DNA from: Pseudomonas sp. p1(2021b)
GTDB lineage: Bacteria; Pseudomonadota; Gammaproteobacteria; Pseudomonadales; Pseudomonadaceae
Assembly (NCBI RefSeq): GCF_020151015.1
Contig: NZ_CP083746.1
Span: 507,001-571,000 of the forward strand
DNA length: 64,000 nt
Direction of reading: 5' to 3'
A program made the translations under genes and the position numbers. Shown in pieces: positions 1 through 8,181 of this stretch. Within the stretch, counting starts at the first letter, position 1, and the number at the start of each line of letters is the position of its first letter. Below the pieces are notes generated by a model. The model saw only the letters and a list, made by a program, of their open reading frames with translations. It did no database searches and was not told the origin of the DNA.

Positions 1-327
1 GCCGTAGTAGGGTACCAGCAGGAATTCGGTGGTGCGGCCTTCCTCGCTGACCTCCAACGGCACGATGTAGCCGGGCAGCTTGACCTGTTGGCCATCCAGC
101 GCCTTGACCACCGGTGCGTCGGGCGCCTGCTGACGCGCGGCGGGGGCGGCTTCGGCCAGTGCACTGCCCAGTTGCGAAAGGTCGTGCAGCGGTGCCTGTT
201 GCACCGGCACCACCGGTGCGCCTTCGGGAATCAGGGCGGGCCAGTCCAGGGTGCGGGGTTCGGCGGCCAGCAGGGGCAAGGCCAGTGACAGCAGCGACAA
301 AAGCAGCAGGGCCTGCAGAACCCCCAT
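1..327 (-). CDS. DUF3299 family periplasmic protein (C-terminus outside window)
   Basis: This is a partial gene. The frame is open from an ATG at 327 to the window edge (109 codons, no stop). The product starts with a hydrophobic signal peptide of about 22 residues ending LLAAEP. It then runs through a proline/alanine-rich linker into KLPGYIVPLEVSEEG and FLLVPYYG, which I recognise as the start of the DUF3299 fold. Members of this family commonly follow an ABC ATPase/permease pair in Pseudomonas zinc-responsive loci, as here. The molecular function is not established. It is separated from the upstream permease gene by a REP palindrome, so it may be expressed at a lower level than the rest of the operon. 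The start fits the signal peptide; no better upstream start was seen. Confidence 0.8.
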   Translation of the reverse strand, partial: MGVLQALLLLSLLSLALPLLAAEPRTLDWPALIPEGAPVVPVQQAPLHDLSQLGSALAEAAPAARQQAPDAPVVKALDGQQVKLPGYIVPLEVSEEGRTTEFLLVPYYG

Positions 328-336
328 TCTGCTCGG

Positions 337-410
337 CCGCCATCGCCGGCAAGCCGGCGCCCTTCGGGTCTGCCCGGCATCGGTGGGAGCCGGCTTGCCG
401 GCGATGGCGG
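337..410. repeat. REP-type inverted repeat
   Basis: Two arms of about 22 bases, 337-358 and 389-410, are near-perfect reverse complements (core GCCGGCTTGCCGGCGATGG) around a 30-base spacer. They lie between the permease gene and the DUF3299 gene. This is the REP type with a 'ccggcttgccggcgat' core that is common in fluorescent Pseudomonas. Confidence 0.85.
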
Positions 411-444
411 TAACGGGGGACATGAATAGGAACATGCAGGTTGC

Positions 445-1710
445 TCAAAGGTGAATGGACAAACCATCGGCCAGCGACTGCCGATAGGCACGCCAGGCCG
501 GCACGCTGCCCATGAGCAGCGCGGCGCCGAGAATGATGGCCAGCAGCGTCCACTCATGGGCGCTGGGCCAGGCCAGTGGCAGGTAGAGGCCATAGTTGGC
601 CTGGACGTAACCTTGGGCTAGGGCGATGCCGCCGTACAGCAAGCCGAGCCCGGCTGCGATGCCGGCCACGGCCAAGGCCAACGCCTCCAGCACCAGGAGC
701 CCGGCGATATGCCAAGGCCGTGCGCCCACCGAGCGCAGGATGGCCATCTCCCGGCGACGCTCGTTGAGGCTGGTGAGGATCGCCGTGAGCATGCCGATCA
801 GCCCGGTCAGGACCACGAACAGCGACACCACGAACAACGCCTGTTCGGCGGTCCCCATCAGGCTCCAGAGCTCCTGCAGGGCGACGCCGGGGAGGATCGC
901 CAGCAACGGTTCGCTGCGGAACTCGTTGATTTCCCGTTGCAGGCTGAAGGTGGCGATCTTGCTGTTCAGCCCGAGCATGAAGGCGGTGATGGCGGCCGGC
1001 TGCAGGTCCATCGCCCGCGCCTGTTCAGCACTGATACGCCCGGCGCCACGGGCTGGCACGCCGTTGTGCCAGTCGACATGGATCGCCTCCATGCCCGCTA
1101 GGCTGATGTGCAGGGTGCGGTCCACCGGCGTGCCGGTGCGCGCGAGGATCCCGACCACGGTGAACGGCTTGTCATCGTGCTTGACCAGGCTGATGGCCGC
1201 CACGCCATGGGCCAGCACCAGCCGGTCGCCCAGCTTGTAGTGCAGCGCGTCGGCCACCTCGGCGCCGAGCACCACCTCGAACGGGTCGTCGGCGAATGCA
1301 CGGCCCTGGTTGAGGGTCAGGTGTTGCCGGCGGCCGAACTGGTAATGGCTGAAATATTCGCCGGTGGTGCCCATCACCCGGTAGCCACGATGGGAGTCGC
1401 CCAGCGAAATCGGGATGGCCCATTTCACCCGCGGGTCCTTGGCGTAGTGCTCGAAGCTGTCCCAGCGGATGTTGTTGGTGGCATTGCCGATACGGAACAC
1501 CGAATACAACAGCAGGTTCACCGAGCCCGAGCGGGCGCCGACGATCAGGTCGGTGCCGCTGATGGTGCTGGCGAAGCTGGCACGGGCCTCGGTGCGCACG
1601 CGTTCCACGGCCAGCAACAGGCACACGGACAGGGCGATGGCGAAGGCGGTCAGGAACGCAGTGAAGCGACGGTTGGCCAGGCTGGCCAAGGCAAGTCGGA
1701 GCAGGTACAT
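445..1710 (-). CDS. ABC transporter permease, FtsX/MacB-like
   Basis: This 421-residue inner-membrane protein has one transmembrane segment near residues 15-37 (FLTAFAIALSVCLLLAV). A large periplasmic domain follows, and three C-terminal membrane segments form the FtsX domain (LWSLMGTAEQALFVVSLFVV onward, with the family-typical RRREMAILRSVGA). The frame extends upstream, but the ATG at 1710 overlaps the ATPase stop codon (TGATG) and begins MYLLRLALASL, typical of the family. It should pair with the ATPase encoded immediately upstream. The substrate is unknown. Homologues in P. aeruginosa (about PA4065, from memory) belong to a zinc-starvation operon, and this type VII-like family often moves lipids or proteins rather than metal. 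Confidence 0.9.
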   Translation of the reverse strand: MYLLRLALASLANRRFTAFLTAFAIALSVCLLLAVERVRTEARASFASTISGTDLIVGARSGSVNLLLYSVFRIGNATNNIRWDSFEHYAKDPRVKWAIPISLGDSHRGYRVMGTTGEYFSHYQFGRRQHLTLNQGRAFADDPFEVVLGAEVADALHYKLGDRLVLAHGVAAISLVKHDDKPFTVVGILARTGTPVDRTLHISLAGMEAIHVDWHNGVPARGAGRISAEQARAMDLQPAAITAFMLGLNSKIATFSLQREINEFRSEPLLAILPGVALQELWSLMGTAEQALFVVSLFVVLTGLIGMLTAILTSLNERRREMAILRSVGARPWHIAGLLVLEALALAVAGIAAGLGLLYGGIALAQGYVQANYGLYLPLAWPSAHEWTLLAIILGAALLMGSVPAWRAYRQSLADGLSIHL

Positions 1711-2420
1711 CAGGCCTCCCGGGGCTTGACCGCGCGATTGAGCTCGGCCAGGGACAGGTGACGGTCGAACAGCGGCGCCAGGCTCTGGTCGTGGCTGACG
1801 AACAATAGGCTGGCGCCGGCTGCCCGGCATTCGTCGAACAGCAGGCCGATGAACGCTTCGCGGGTATCGGCGTCGAGCGCGGAGGTTGGCTCGTCGGCGA
1901 TCACCAGCTCTGGTTGGCCGATCAAGGCCCGGGCCGCCGCAACACGCTGCTGCTGGCCGATCGACAGGCTGTCGGCGCGGCGGGCGAGCAGGGCTGGGTC
2001 ATCCAGGCCCAGGTGGGCGAGTAGTCGGGCGGCCGCCTGATCGACGCTGCCATGACGCTGCTGGGCGCGTTCGGCGCGGCTACGTGAAAAGCGGCAGGGC
2101 AGCTCGACGTTCTCCCGCACCGAGAGAAACGGCAGCAGGTTGAACTGTTGGAAGATATAGCCGGTGTGATCGACCCGGAAGCGGTCCCGGGCGCCTTGTC
2201 CGAGAGCGGCAAGGTCCTGGCCGAGCAGGCGGATGCTGCCTTGCCCCGGCTTGTTCACCCCGCCCAGCAGGCCCAGCAGAGTGGTCTTGCCACTGCCGCT
2301 GGGGCCCTTGAGAAACAGCGCTTCGCCAGCCTCCAGGCGAAACGCGGGGATATCCAGCAATGGCGGCTGGCCGGGCCAGGCGAATACCAGCCCCTGCAGA
2401 TCGATCAACGGCTGGCTCAT
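1710..2420 (-). CDS. ABC transporter ATP-binding protein (MacB/LolD-like)
   Basis: This 236-residue ATPase has all the canonical motifs: Walker A GPSGSGKTT (residues 39-47), a Q-loop at 91-92, signature LSIGQQQR (152-159), Walker B LVIADEPTS (172-180) and H-loop His210. It belongs to the MacB/LolD-type subfamily that pairs with FtsX-like permeases, here the next gene, with overlapping stop and start codons. The start codon directly abuts the stop of the upstream DUF2796 gene, so the three are co-transcribed. The family acts as a cytoplasmic dimer. The substrate is not known, and the His-rich partner suggests a role under zinc limitation. Confidence 0.92.
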   Translation of the reverse strand: MSQPLIDLQGLVFAWPGQPPLLDIPAFRLEAGEALFLKGPSGSGKTTLLGLLGGVNKPGQGSIRLLGQDLAALGQGARDRFRVDHTGYIFQQFNLLPFLSVRENVELPCRFSRSRAERAQQRHGSVDQAAARLLAHLGLDDPALLARRADSLSIGQQQRVAAARALIGQPELVIADEPTSALDADTREAFIGLLFDECRAAGASLLFVSHDQSLAPLFDRHLSLAELNRAVKPREA

Positions 2421-3002
2421 TCAGAAGGCGACCAACGGCTTGCCGGGCGTGGCTTGCAGGCCTTTCTGGCCGTTCGGGCCGATAACCTGCACAGTGATTT
2501 TCTGAGTAGCCGGGAAAGCCTTGAACAGCGGCGTCAGGTCGACCTGGGTGAGCTTGGCCGGTGTGGCACAGGTCAGCTGGTAGTGGGCATTGATGTCGGC
2601 GTGACCGTGCTCGTGGTCGTGTTCATCGCTATGCGCATCGTCGTGCCCGGCCTCGCCGAACAGCGGGCTGTCGAGCTCCTGGGCGTCCTCCTTGCAGCCG
2701 GCGGCCTGGGCTAGGGCGAACAGCTGCAGGGGTTGCTCCAGCTGCTGGCGTGTGGCGGCGACCTTGGCCTTGTCGGCATCGCTGCCGGGGGCGTGTTCGA
2801 AACCGACCAGGTTCATCGCAGGGCTGTCCAGCGCCAGTTCCAGGGTGTTGCCGTCGAGCACGACATCGAGCTTGGCCGCACCGTGTTCATGGGCGGCGAG
2901 GGTGCCGTGGGCGTGGTCATGGTCGTGATCGTCATGGGGCTGGGCCTGGGCCATGGCCAAAGGCAGCAGGGCGAAGGGCAGGGCGAGGAACAGGCGGCGC
3001 AT
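2421..3002 (-). CDS. DUF2796 / ZrgA-like histidine-rich periplasmic protein
   Basis: The product is 193 residues with a signal peptide (MRRLFLALPFALLPLAMAQA, cleavage after residue 20). Two His/Asp-rich stretches follow: residues 23-32 (HDDHDHDHAH) and about 120-134 (HDDAHSDEHDHEHGH). Cys103 and Cys145 could form a disulphide. The DUF2796 family includes the zinc-binding ZrgA proteins, so periplasmic zinc capture is the likely role. The annotated start is the ATG at 3002, because it gives a clean signal peptide; an open frame upstream to 3263 crosses the promoter and a REP. It is the first gene of the operon with the ABC pair and DUF3299. The link to zinc is family knowledge plus the His-rich runs. 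Confidence 0.85.
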   Translation of the reverse strand: MRRLFLALPFALLPLAMAQAQPHDDHDHDHAHGTLAAHEHGAAKLDVVLDGNTLELALDSPAMNLVGFEHAPGSDADKAKVAATRQQLEQPLQLFALAQAAGCKEDAQELDSPLFGEAGHDDAHSDEHDHEHGHADINAHYQLTCATPAKLTQVDLTPLFKAFPATQKITVQVIGPNGQKGLQATPGKPLVAF

Positions 3003-3034
3003 GGAACACTCCTGGGCGGATGGATACGAAGTTC

Positions 3035-3055
3035 GTAATGTTATAACAACTTTTC
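3035..3055. promoter_or_regulatory. Candidate Zur operator upstream of the DUF2796-ABC operon
   Basis: The palindrome TGTTATAACA lies at 3039-3048 within an A/T-rich island (GTAATGTTATAACAACTTTTC) in otherwise GC-rich DNA, about 35 bases before the start codon. It resembles the GTTATA/TATAAC cores of gammaproteobacterial Zur boxes, but the half-site spacing is shorter than the enterobacterial consensus. The operon type (zinc-responsive in P. aeruginosa, from memory) supports the reading. Binding itself is inferred. Confidence 0.45.
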
Positions 3056-3110
3056 TTGCGCTCGCCAGCGGCCTGGTGCAGGTTTCATGTAGCGGTGTCG
3101 GCAGGGGTGG

Positions 3111-3143
3111 CCCATCGCGGGACGAGCCCGCTCCTACAGGGGG
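3111..3143. repeat. Single REP element
   Basis: One REP unit (ATCGCGGGACGAGCCCGCTC core, ending CCTACAGGGGG) lies in the divergent intergenic region, between the DUF2796 start and the small gene beginning at 3191. It sits close to any promoter of that gene. Confidence 0.8.
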
Positions 3144-3190
3144 ATTATGAGAGCATAGCGGCCAATGATTTCGGACTTGAGGGTGACAAG

Positions 3191-3535
3191 GTGAGAATTC
3201 GCGGACAGATCGGTGATTGGCCGGTGGACCTGACCATCGAGTTGGAGCCTGCGGAGTGGGCACAGCTAGGGCGTCAGTTGGATGTGCCAGCAGTGGCCGA
3301 AGCGGCTGCAGCGACGGCCGACGCCACGCCGCGCCAGGACGATGGGCAATGGCTGGCGGCGCGCGAACTGTTGCGCCAGGCCGGGCAGGTCAGTGGGCCG
3401 GAACTGCTGGAGCGGCTGGAAGGTTTGGCCGGTAGTACGGCGGCGGGCAAGCGGTTGCTGGTGCGCTTGCGGCACAGCAGTGAGGTGAAGGTGGAAAGCG
3501 GGGCGCATGCACCGGTGTATCACTGGGTCGGGTGA
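3191..3535 (+). CDS. Hypothetical protein, 114 aa
   Basis: I do not recognise this gene by function. The frame is open from 3056, but the upstream part is REP-derived. The best start is the GTG at 3191, preceded by GAGGG about 8 bases upstream. The product begins VRIRGQIGDWPVDLTIELEP, reads as two short beta strands (IRGQIGDWPVDLTIEL), then an alanine/glutamine-rich helical middle, and ends VKVESGAHAPVYHWVG. It has no signal peptide or membrane segment and no cysteines. It is divergent from the zinc operon and convergent with the thioredoxin gene. Codon use matches its neighbours, which supports a real gene. Confidence 0.65.
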   Translation: MRIRGQIGDWPVDLTIELEPAEWAQLGRQLDVPAVAEAAAATADATPRQDDGQWLAARELLRQAGQVSGPELLERLEGLAGSTAAGKRLLVRLRHSSEVKVESGAHAPVYHWVG

Positions 3536-3564
3536 CGTCTACCTGGCCAGCGCTGACATCGTGC

Positions 3565-3609
3565 TGTAGGAGCGGCCTTGTGCCGCGAAAGGGGCGCGTA
3601 GCGGCCCCA
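3565..3609. repeat. REP element
   Basis: A REP unit (TGTAGGAGCGGCCTTGTGCC core, then CGCGAAAGG and GCGTAGCGGCCCC) lies in the convergent gap after the hypothetical gene ending at 3535. Confidence 0.85.
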
Positions 3610-3686
3610 GGAATCGGTGCGCTTCTTATACTCAAGACAGTTGCTCCCACCCGTCCTGCGCTGTTTTAGAGACACCGCGGTACCAG

Positions 3687-3714
3687 TGGGAGCTGGCTTG
3701 CCAGCGATTGGGCC
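3687..3714. repeat. REP element (second type)
   Basis: GTGGGAGCTGGCTTGCCAGC followed by GATTGG is a short self-complementary REP unit of the 'ggcttgcc' type, just downstream of the ybbN stop codon. Confidence 0.75.
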
Positions 3715-3722
3715 GGCAGGGT

Positions 3723-4607
3723 TCAGAACATCGCCGCCGACAACTTGCGCCGATACACGCTCACTAGCGGATGCTCGTTGCCCAGCAATTCGAACACCTG
3801 CAGCAAGGCCTTCTGCGGCAAGCCGTTCTCGTAGCCACGGTTACGCTGGAACAGCTTGAGCAACCCGTCCAGCGCTGCCTCGTACTGTTGGCGCGCCAGT
3901 TGCTGGATGCACAACTGGTAGGTGGCTTCGTCGTCCTGCGGGTTCTGCGCCAGGCGGCTCTTGAGCTCGGCGGCCTCCGGCAGGCTGGCGGCCTGGCGCA
4001 GGAAGGTCAGCTGGGCCTTGGCGCCTGCCAGGGCAGCCTTGTGTTCGTCGGTCTTGACTGCGTCGAGCACCACTTCGGCTTCACCCAGCTCACCCCGTTC
4101 TGCCAGGCAGCGTGCGTAGTAGATCAGCGCCTCGGCGTTGCTGTTGTCTTCGCCGAGCAGCGCCTGGAGCATGGCCTCGGCTTCTGCGAAGCGGCTCTCG
4201 GCGAACAGTGCCTTGGCCTGCTCCAGCGGTGCGGCTGCAGGTGGCGCGGGCATTTGCACATGGGGCTCGAGCATGGCGCGGATAGCCGACTCGGGCTGGG
4301 CACCGGCGAAACCGTCGACCGGTTGGCCGTCCTTGAACAGCACCACCGTCGGCAGGCTGCGGATGCCGAACTGGGCGACGATCTGTTGTTCAACGTCGCA
4401 GTTGATCTTGGCCAGCAGCAATTCGCCCTGGTAGCCCTCGGCGATCTTGGCCAGCAGCGGCATCAGCGCCTTGCACGGCGCGCACCATTCGGCCCAGAAG
4501 TCGACCAGCACCGGCTTGTGGAAGGAATTTTCGATGACCAGTTGCTGGAAGTTGGCATCGGTGGCATCGAAGATGTACGGCAGATCTTTACTAGGAGCTT
4601 GGCTCAT
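3723..4607 (-). CDS. ybbN: Thioredoxin-TPR co-chaperone, CnoX/YbbN family
   Basis: This 294-residue cytoplasmic protein has an N-terminal thioredoxin domain and a C-terminal half of TPR-like helices (from about residue 125: EQAKALFAESRFAEAEAMLQ and similar). The active site is WCAPC at residues 41-45, so both redox cysteines are present. The E. coli homologue has lost one and works mainly as a chlorine-activated holdase that hands clients to GroEL and DnaK; this version may keep oxidoreductase activity as well. The length fits the family (about 285-295). The start ATG gives MSQAPSKDLPYIFDATDANF, the usual N-terminus. It lies about 30 bases downstream of the co-oriented methyltransferase gene. 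Confidence 0.9.
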   Translation of the reverse strand: MSQAPSKDLPYIFDATDANFQQLVIENSFHKPVLVDFWAEWCAPCKALMPLLAKIAEGYQGELLLAKINCDVEQQIVAQFGIRSLPTVVLFKDGQPVDGFAGAQPESAIRAMLEPHVQMPAPPAAAPLEQAKALFAESRFAEAEAMLQALLGEDNSNAEALIYYARCLAERGELGEAEVVLDAVKTDEHKAALAGAKAQLTFLRQAASLPEAAELKSRLAQNPQDDEATYQLCIQQLARQQYEAALDGLLKLFQRNRGYENGLPQKALLQVFELLGNEHPLVSVYRRKLSAAMF

Positions 4608-4638
4608 CGCGACTCTCGCAAACCCGTGAATGGCACCA

Positions 4639-5298
4639 CTATAAAGGCTCGCGGCTGGCGTGGTACAGGCTGACCCGGCGGAATTCGTGCGGCTCGGCCA
4701 GGTCCGGCAGGGTCAGGGCCTCGAGCACGCCGAGCTGGCGATAGCGTGGGTGATTGAAGTCGCGCACCCGCGAGTCGGCCACCAAGGCCTGGCGGCCGCG
4801 GCCCAGGAACGCGTCGAGCAACGGCAGGTTGGCGCGGTCATAGAGCACATCGGCAACCAGGATCAGGTCGAAACGGTCCTCTTCGGCGAAGAAGTCATTG
4901 CTGTAGCCAAGCGTCACGCCGTTGAGCGCGGCGTTGGCCCGGCAGGCATCCAGGGCCAGCGGGTCCAGGTCGCAGGCTACCACTTCCAGAGCGCCTGCAC
5001 GCGCCGCGGCTATCCCGGCGATGCCGGAGCCTGCGCCGAAGTCCAGCACGCGCTTGCCCCGAACCCATTCAGGGTGTTCGGCCAGGTAGCGGGCCATCGC
5101 CAGGCCGCTGGCCCAGCAGAAGCTCCAGTAGGGCGGTTCGTCGAGGATGCGGCGGGTCTCCTCGGGGCTGAATGCGCGGTCCATGTTCTGCGCATCGATC
5201 AGCCAGAGCCTGAGTTCGCATTCGGGTAGGTCACTGACGACCAGGCGCGCTTCGCCGATCAGGCCGCTGAGGGCCTGTTGCAGGGGCAGCGGGGGCAT
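4639..5298 (-). CDS. Class I SAM-dependent methyltransferase (Methyltransf_16/Nnt1-like)
   Basis: This 219-residue protein has SAM-binding motif I, VLDFGAGSG (84-92), an acidic loop at VACDLDPLAL (108-116), and the post-motif ILVADVLYD (146-154). The region before motif I (PPYWSFCWASGLAMARYL) is typical of the Nnt1/ETFB-lysine methyltransferase group that modifies proteins. The substrate cannot be read from sequence. Its ATG directly abuts the stop codon of the upstream lipoprotein gene and precedes ybbN, forming a three-gene minus-strand unit. Confidence 0.85.
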   Translation of the reverse strand: MPPLPLQQALSGLIGEARLVVSDLPECELRLWLIDAQNMDRAFSPEETRRILDEPPYWSFCWASGLAMARYLAEHPEWVRGKRVLDFGAGSGIAGIAAARAGALEVVACDLDPLALDACRANAALNGVTLGYSNDFFAEEDRFDLILVADVLYDRANLPLLDAFLGRGRQALVADSRVRDFNHPRYRQLGVLEALTLPDLAEPHEFRRVSLYHASREPL

Positions 5299-5751
5299 CT
5301 ATGGCGCCTTCTCGAAGCGCAGCGGGCCGGTGGCCTGGTTGATGGCCTGGGCGATACGCAGCGGCGGCAGGTGCAGGATCAGCTGGCCGGAACGGCTGGC
5401 GCGGCCGCGCAGCTCGACGCGGGCACCGGCCGGGAAGGCCTCGGGGTTGAAGCGTAGGCGATAGGGCAGGGCCTGGCCGGTACCGGTGAGATTGTCGCTG
5501 GCCAGCAGACGTTGCGGGCGGCCGCGCTCATCGATGACCAGCAGGGCCAGCTCCACTTCGGCGCCGGCCGGTACTTCCAGCAAGGTGCCGCTCACTTCGC
5601 GCTGGTAGGCAGGTAGTGGGCCAAGCTCCTTTGGCTTCTTGACGGCCTTGGCAGGCGGTACTGCAGAAGTTTGCTCGGGCTTCGGTCGGTCGCTGCCGCA
5701 GGCGGCGAGCAGGCTGGCGAGGCACAGCACGACGAGCGCTCGGTAGTGCAT
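5299..5751 (-). CDS. YbaY-family lipoprotein
   Basis: The product is 150 residues from the ATG at 5751; an ATG five codons upstream is possible but lengthens the n-region. The signal sequence [18 protein letters not shown] has a lipobox (LAAC, Cys18) for lipidation. After a lysine/proline-rich linker, a beta-rich domain ([20 protein letters not shown] to [11 protein letters not shown]) matches the YscW/YbaY family. These are found as stand-alone envelope lipoproteins or as secretin pilotins. No secretin gene is nearby, so the stand-alone YbaY type is more likely. The residue after Cys is Gly, not Asp, so outer-membrane sorting is expected. Confidence 0.8.
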   Translation of the reverse strand: MHYRALVVLCLASLLAACGSDRPKPEQTSAVPPAKAVKKPKELGPLPAYQREVSGTLLEVPAGAEVELALLVIDERGRPQRLLASDNLTGTGQALPYRLRFNPEAFPAGARVELRGRASRSGQLILHLPPLRIAQAINQATGPLRFEKAP

Positions 5752-5798
5752 GGGGTAGTCCTTCACAGGCAGAATTGCATGGATGGTAAACCCTTTGG

Positions 5799-5827
5799 CT
5801 TGTCTTGCCAGTGGGATGCGCTACCAT
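5799..5827 (+). promoter_or_regulatory. Candidate sigma-70 promoter for nrdR
   Basis: CTTGTC (5799-5804) and TACCAT (5822-5827) are separated by 17 bases, about 30 bases upstream of the nrdR start codon. Both hexamers are imperfect. Confidence 0.4.
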
Positions 5828-5856
5828 GGCCCTCCCTTTTTTTGTTGCCTGCCACC

Positions 5857-6321
5857 ATGCACTGTCCCTTTTGCGGTGCCAACGACACCAAGGTCATCGA
5901 CTCGCGCCTGGTCGCCGAGGGTGAACAGGTGCGTCGCCGCCGTGAATGCGTCGCCTGCGGCGAGCGCTTCACCACCTTCGAGACCGCCGAGCTGGTCCTG
6001 CCACGGCTGATCAAGCAGGACGGCACGCGCCAGCCTTTCGACGAAGAAAAACTCCGTGCCGGCATGCAGCGCGCGTTGGAAAAGCGTCCGGTCAGCGTCG
6101 AGCGCCTGGAAGCGGCGCTGGCGCATATCAAGCACAAGCTGCGCGCCACCGGCGAGCGCGAGGTCAAGTCGCTGGTGGTCGGCGAGCTGGTGATGGCCGA
6201 GCTGCGCAAGCTCGACGAAGTCGCCTATATCCGCTTTGCATCGGTCTACCGGCGTTTCCAGGACCTCGACGAGTTCCGCGAAGAAATCGACCGCCTGGCC
6301 CGTGAACCTGCCAAGGAATGA
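5857..6321 (+). CDS. nrdR: Transcriptional repressor NrdR
   Basis: This 154-residue regulator has an N-terminal zinc ribbon (Cys3, Cys6, Cys31, Cys34: CPFC and CVAC) and an ATP-cone domain from about residue 49 ([19 protein letters not shown]). It senses dNTP/ATP and represses ribonucleotide reductase operons by binding NrdR boxes. The annotated start is the ATG at 5857, because MHCPFCG is the invariant family N-terminus; the frame is open well upstream. Its stop overlaps the ribD start (ATGA), so nrdR heads the riboflavin/nusB/thiL transcript, a linkage common in gammaproteobacteria. Confidence 0.97.
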   Translation: MHCPFCGANDTKVIDSRLVAEGEQVRRRRECVACGERFTTFETAELVLPRLIKQDGTRQPFDEEKLRAGMQRALEKRPVSVERLEAALAHIKHKLRATGEREVKSLVVGELVMAELRKLDEVAYIRFASVYRRFQDLDEFREEIDRLAREPAKE

Positions 6322-7454
6322 CCATGCCGAGCCACGCAGCCATCCTCGACGCCCACTACATGGCGCGCGCCCTGGAGCTCGCCCGCAAGGGCCTGTTCAG
6401 CACCCACCCCAACCCGCGCGTGGGCTGCGTGATCGTGCGCGACGGCGAGGTGGTGGGCGAAGGCTGGCATGTGCGTGCCGGTGAGCCCCATGCCGAAGTC
6501 CACGCCCTGCGCCAGGCTGGCGAGCGCGCACGCGGCGCCTGCGCCTACGTGACGCTCGAGCCGTGCAGCCACCATGGCCGCACGCCGCCCTGTGCCGAGG
6601 CGTTGGTCGAGGCCGGCGTGGCCCGGGTGGTGGCGGCTATGCAGGACCCTAACCCGCAGGTAGCCGGCCAGGGCCTGCGACGCCTGGCCGAGGCCGGTGT
6701 CGAGGTCAGCAGCGGCGTGCTCGAGGCCGAGGCCCGCGCCCTCAACCCGGGCTTTCTCAAGCGCATGGAGCATGGCCTGCCGTTCGTGCGCGCCAAGCTC
6801 GCCATGAGCCTGGATGGCCGCACCGCCATGGCCAGTGGCGAGAGCCAGTGGATCACCGGCCCTGCCGCCCGCGCTGCGGTGCAGCGCCTGCGTGCTCGTT
6901 CCAGTGTGGTGCTGACCAGCGCCGAAAGCGTGCTGGCCGACAACGCCCGCATGACCGTGCGGGGTGCCGAACTGGGGCTGGACGCCGAAACCACGGCCCT
7001 GGCCTTGGCCCGGCCGCCCCTGCGCGTGCTGGTCGACGGCCGCCTGCGCCTGCCGCTGGACGCGCCTTTCTTCCAGGCCGGCCCCGCACTGGTGGTGACC
7101 GCCCGCGCAGACGACCCGCGTTACGCCCAGGCCGGCCATGAGCTGCTGTGCTTGCCCGGTGAGGCCGGCCGTGTCGACCTGCCTGGCCTGCTGCAGGCCC
7201 TGGCCACCCGCGGTGTCAACGAGGTCCTGCTGGAAGCCGGCGCGGGCTTGGTCGGCGCTTTCGCACGCCTGGGCCTGGTCGATGAGTTCCAGCTCTTCGT
7301 CGCCGGCACATTCCTCGGCAGCACCGCCCGCCCGCTGCTGGACTGGCCGCTGGCGCAGATGAACGAGGCGCCGCGCCTGAAGATCACCGAGGTGCGCGCA
7401 GTCGGCGATGACTGGCGGATCACGGCCATCCCCTTGCCGGCCTCCGGCGTATAA
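6318..7454 (+). CDS. ribD: Bifunctional riboflavin deaminase/reductase RibD
   Basis: The product is 378 residues. The N-terminal deaminase domain has zinc ligands in HAEVHAL (58-64) and [11 protein letters not shown] (Cys83, Cys92). The C-terminal reductase domain starts near residue 150 ([15 protein letters not shown]). It converts the GTP cyclohydrolase II product to 5-amino-6-ribitylamino-uracil phosphate, steps two and three of riboflavin synthesis. The first ATG overlaps the nrdR stop. A second in-frame ATG six bases on (6324) has better Shine-Dalgarno spacing (AAGGA) and may be the true start. Promoter-like TATAAT at 7450-7455 overlaps the end of the gene. Confidence 0.96.
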   Translation: MTMPSHAAILDAHYMARALELARKGLFSTHPNPRVGCVIVRDGEVVGEGWHVRAGEPHAEVHALRQAGERARGACAYVTLEPCSHHGRTPPCAEALVEAGVARVVAAMQDPNPQVAGQGLRRLAEAGVEVSSGVLEAEARALNPGFLKRMEHGLPFVRAKLAMSLDGRTAMASGESQWITGPAARAAVQRLRARSSVVLTSAESVLADNARMTVRGAELGLDAETTALALARPPLRVLVDGRLRLPLDAPFFQAGPALVVTARADDPRYAQAGHELLCLPGEAGRVDLPGLLQALATRGVNEVLLEAGAGLVGAFARLGLVDEFQLFVAGTFLGSTARPLLDWPLAQMNEAPRLKITEVRAVGDDWRITAIPLPASGV

Positions 7455-7497
7455 TGCCCGGCTTGCCACGCGCAGCCCTGTTCCCGAGGAGGACACC

Positions 7498-8163
7498 ATG
7501 TTCACCGGCATCATCGAATCCATCGGCACCATCCGCAGCCTGACCCCCAAGGGCGGTGACGTGCGCGTCTACGTAGAAACCGGCAAGCTCGACCTGGGCG
7601 ACGTCAAGCTGGGCGACAGCATCGCCGTCAACGGCGTCTGCCTGACTGCCGTGGAGCTGCCCGGCGACGGCTTCTGGGCCGACGTCAGCGTCGAGACCCT
7701 CAAGCGCACCGCCATGGTCGACCTCAAGAGCGGCAGCCGGGTCAATCTGGAAAAGGCCCTGACCCCTACCACCCGTCTGGGCGGCCACCTGGTCAGTGGC
7801 CATGTCGACGGCGTCGGCGAGATCATTTCGCGCAGCGATAACGCGCGCGCCATCCAGTTCCGTGTGCGTGCGCCCAAGGAGCTGGCCAAGTACATCGCCC
7901 ACAAAGGGTCGATCACCGTCGATGGCACCAGCCTCACGGTCAATGAGGTCGATGGCGCCGAGTTCGAGCTGACCATCGTCCCGCACACCCTGTCCGAAAC
8001 CATCATGGCCGACTACCGCGCAGGTCGTCGGGTCAACCTCGAGGTCGACTTGCTGGCCCGTTACCTGGAGCGTCTGCTGCTGGGCGACAAGGCCGCCGAG
8101 TCGAGCAAGGGCAGTGGCATCACCGAAAGCTTCCTGGCCGCCAACGGCTACCTGAAATCCTGA
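7498..8163 (+). CDS. ribE: Riboflavin synthase, alpha subunit
   Basis: This 221-residue enzyme has two tandem beta-barrel repeats, each with its own signature: MFTGIIESIG at the N-terminus with VNGVCLTA, and the second-half equivalent VDGTSLTV. It dismutates two 6,7-dimethyl-8-ribityllumazines to riboflavin and 5-amino-6-ribitylaminouracil. The ATG at 7498 is preceded by GAGGAGG and gives the invariant MFTGII start. It follows ribD by 43 bases. It is called ribC in some pseudomonads. Confidence 0.96.
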   Translation: MFTGIIESIGTIRSLTPKGGDVRVYVETGKLDLGDVKLGDSIAVNGVCLTAVELPGDGFWADVSVETLKRTAMVDLKSGSRVNLEKALTPTTRLGGHLVSGHVDGVGEIISRSDNARAIQFRVRAPKELAKYIAHKGSITVDGTSLTVNEVDGAEFELTIVPHTLSETIMADYRAGRRVNLEVDLLARYLERLLLGDKAAESSKGSGITESFLAANGYLKS

Positions 8164-8181
8164 TTGAGAAGGGGGTGCCGA

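Noticed and set aside
7450..7455. TATAAT overlapping the ribD stop as a ribE promoter
   Set aside because: A perfect -10 but no usable -35 (the TTGCCG upstream is only 10 bases away); too weak to list as a promoter.
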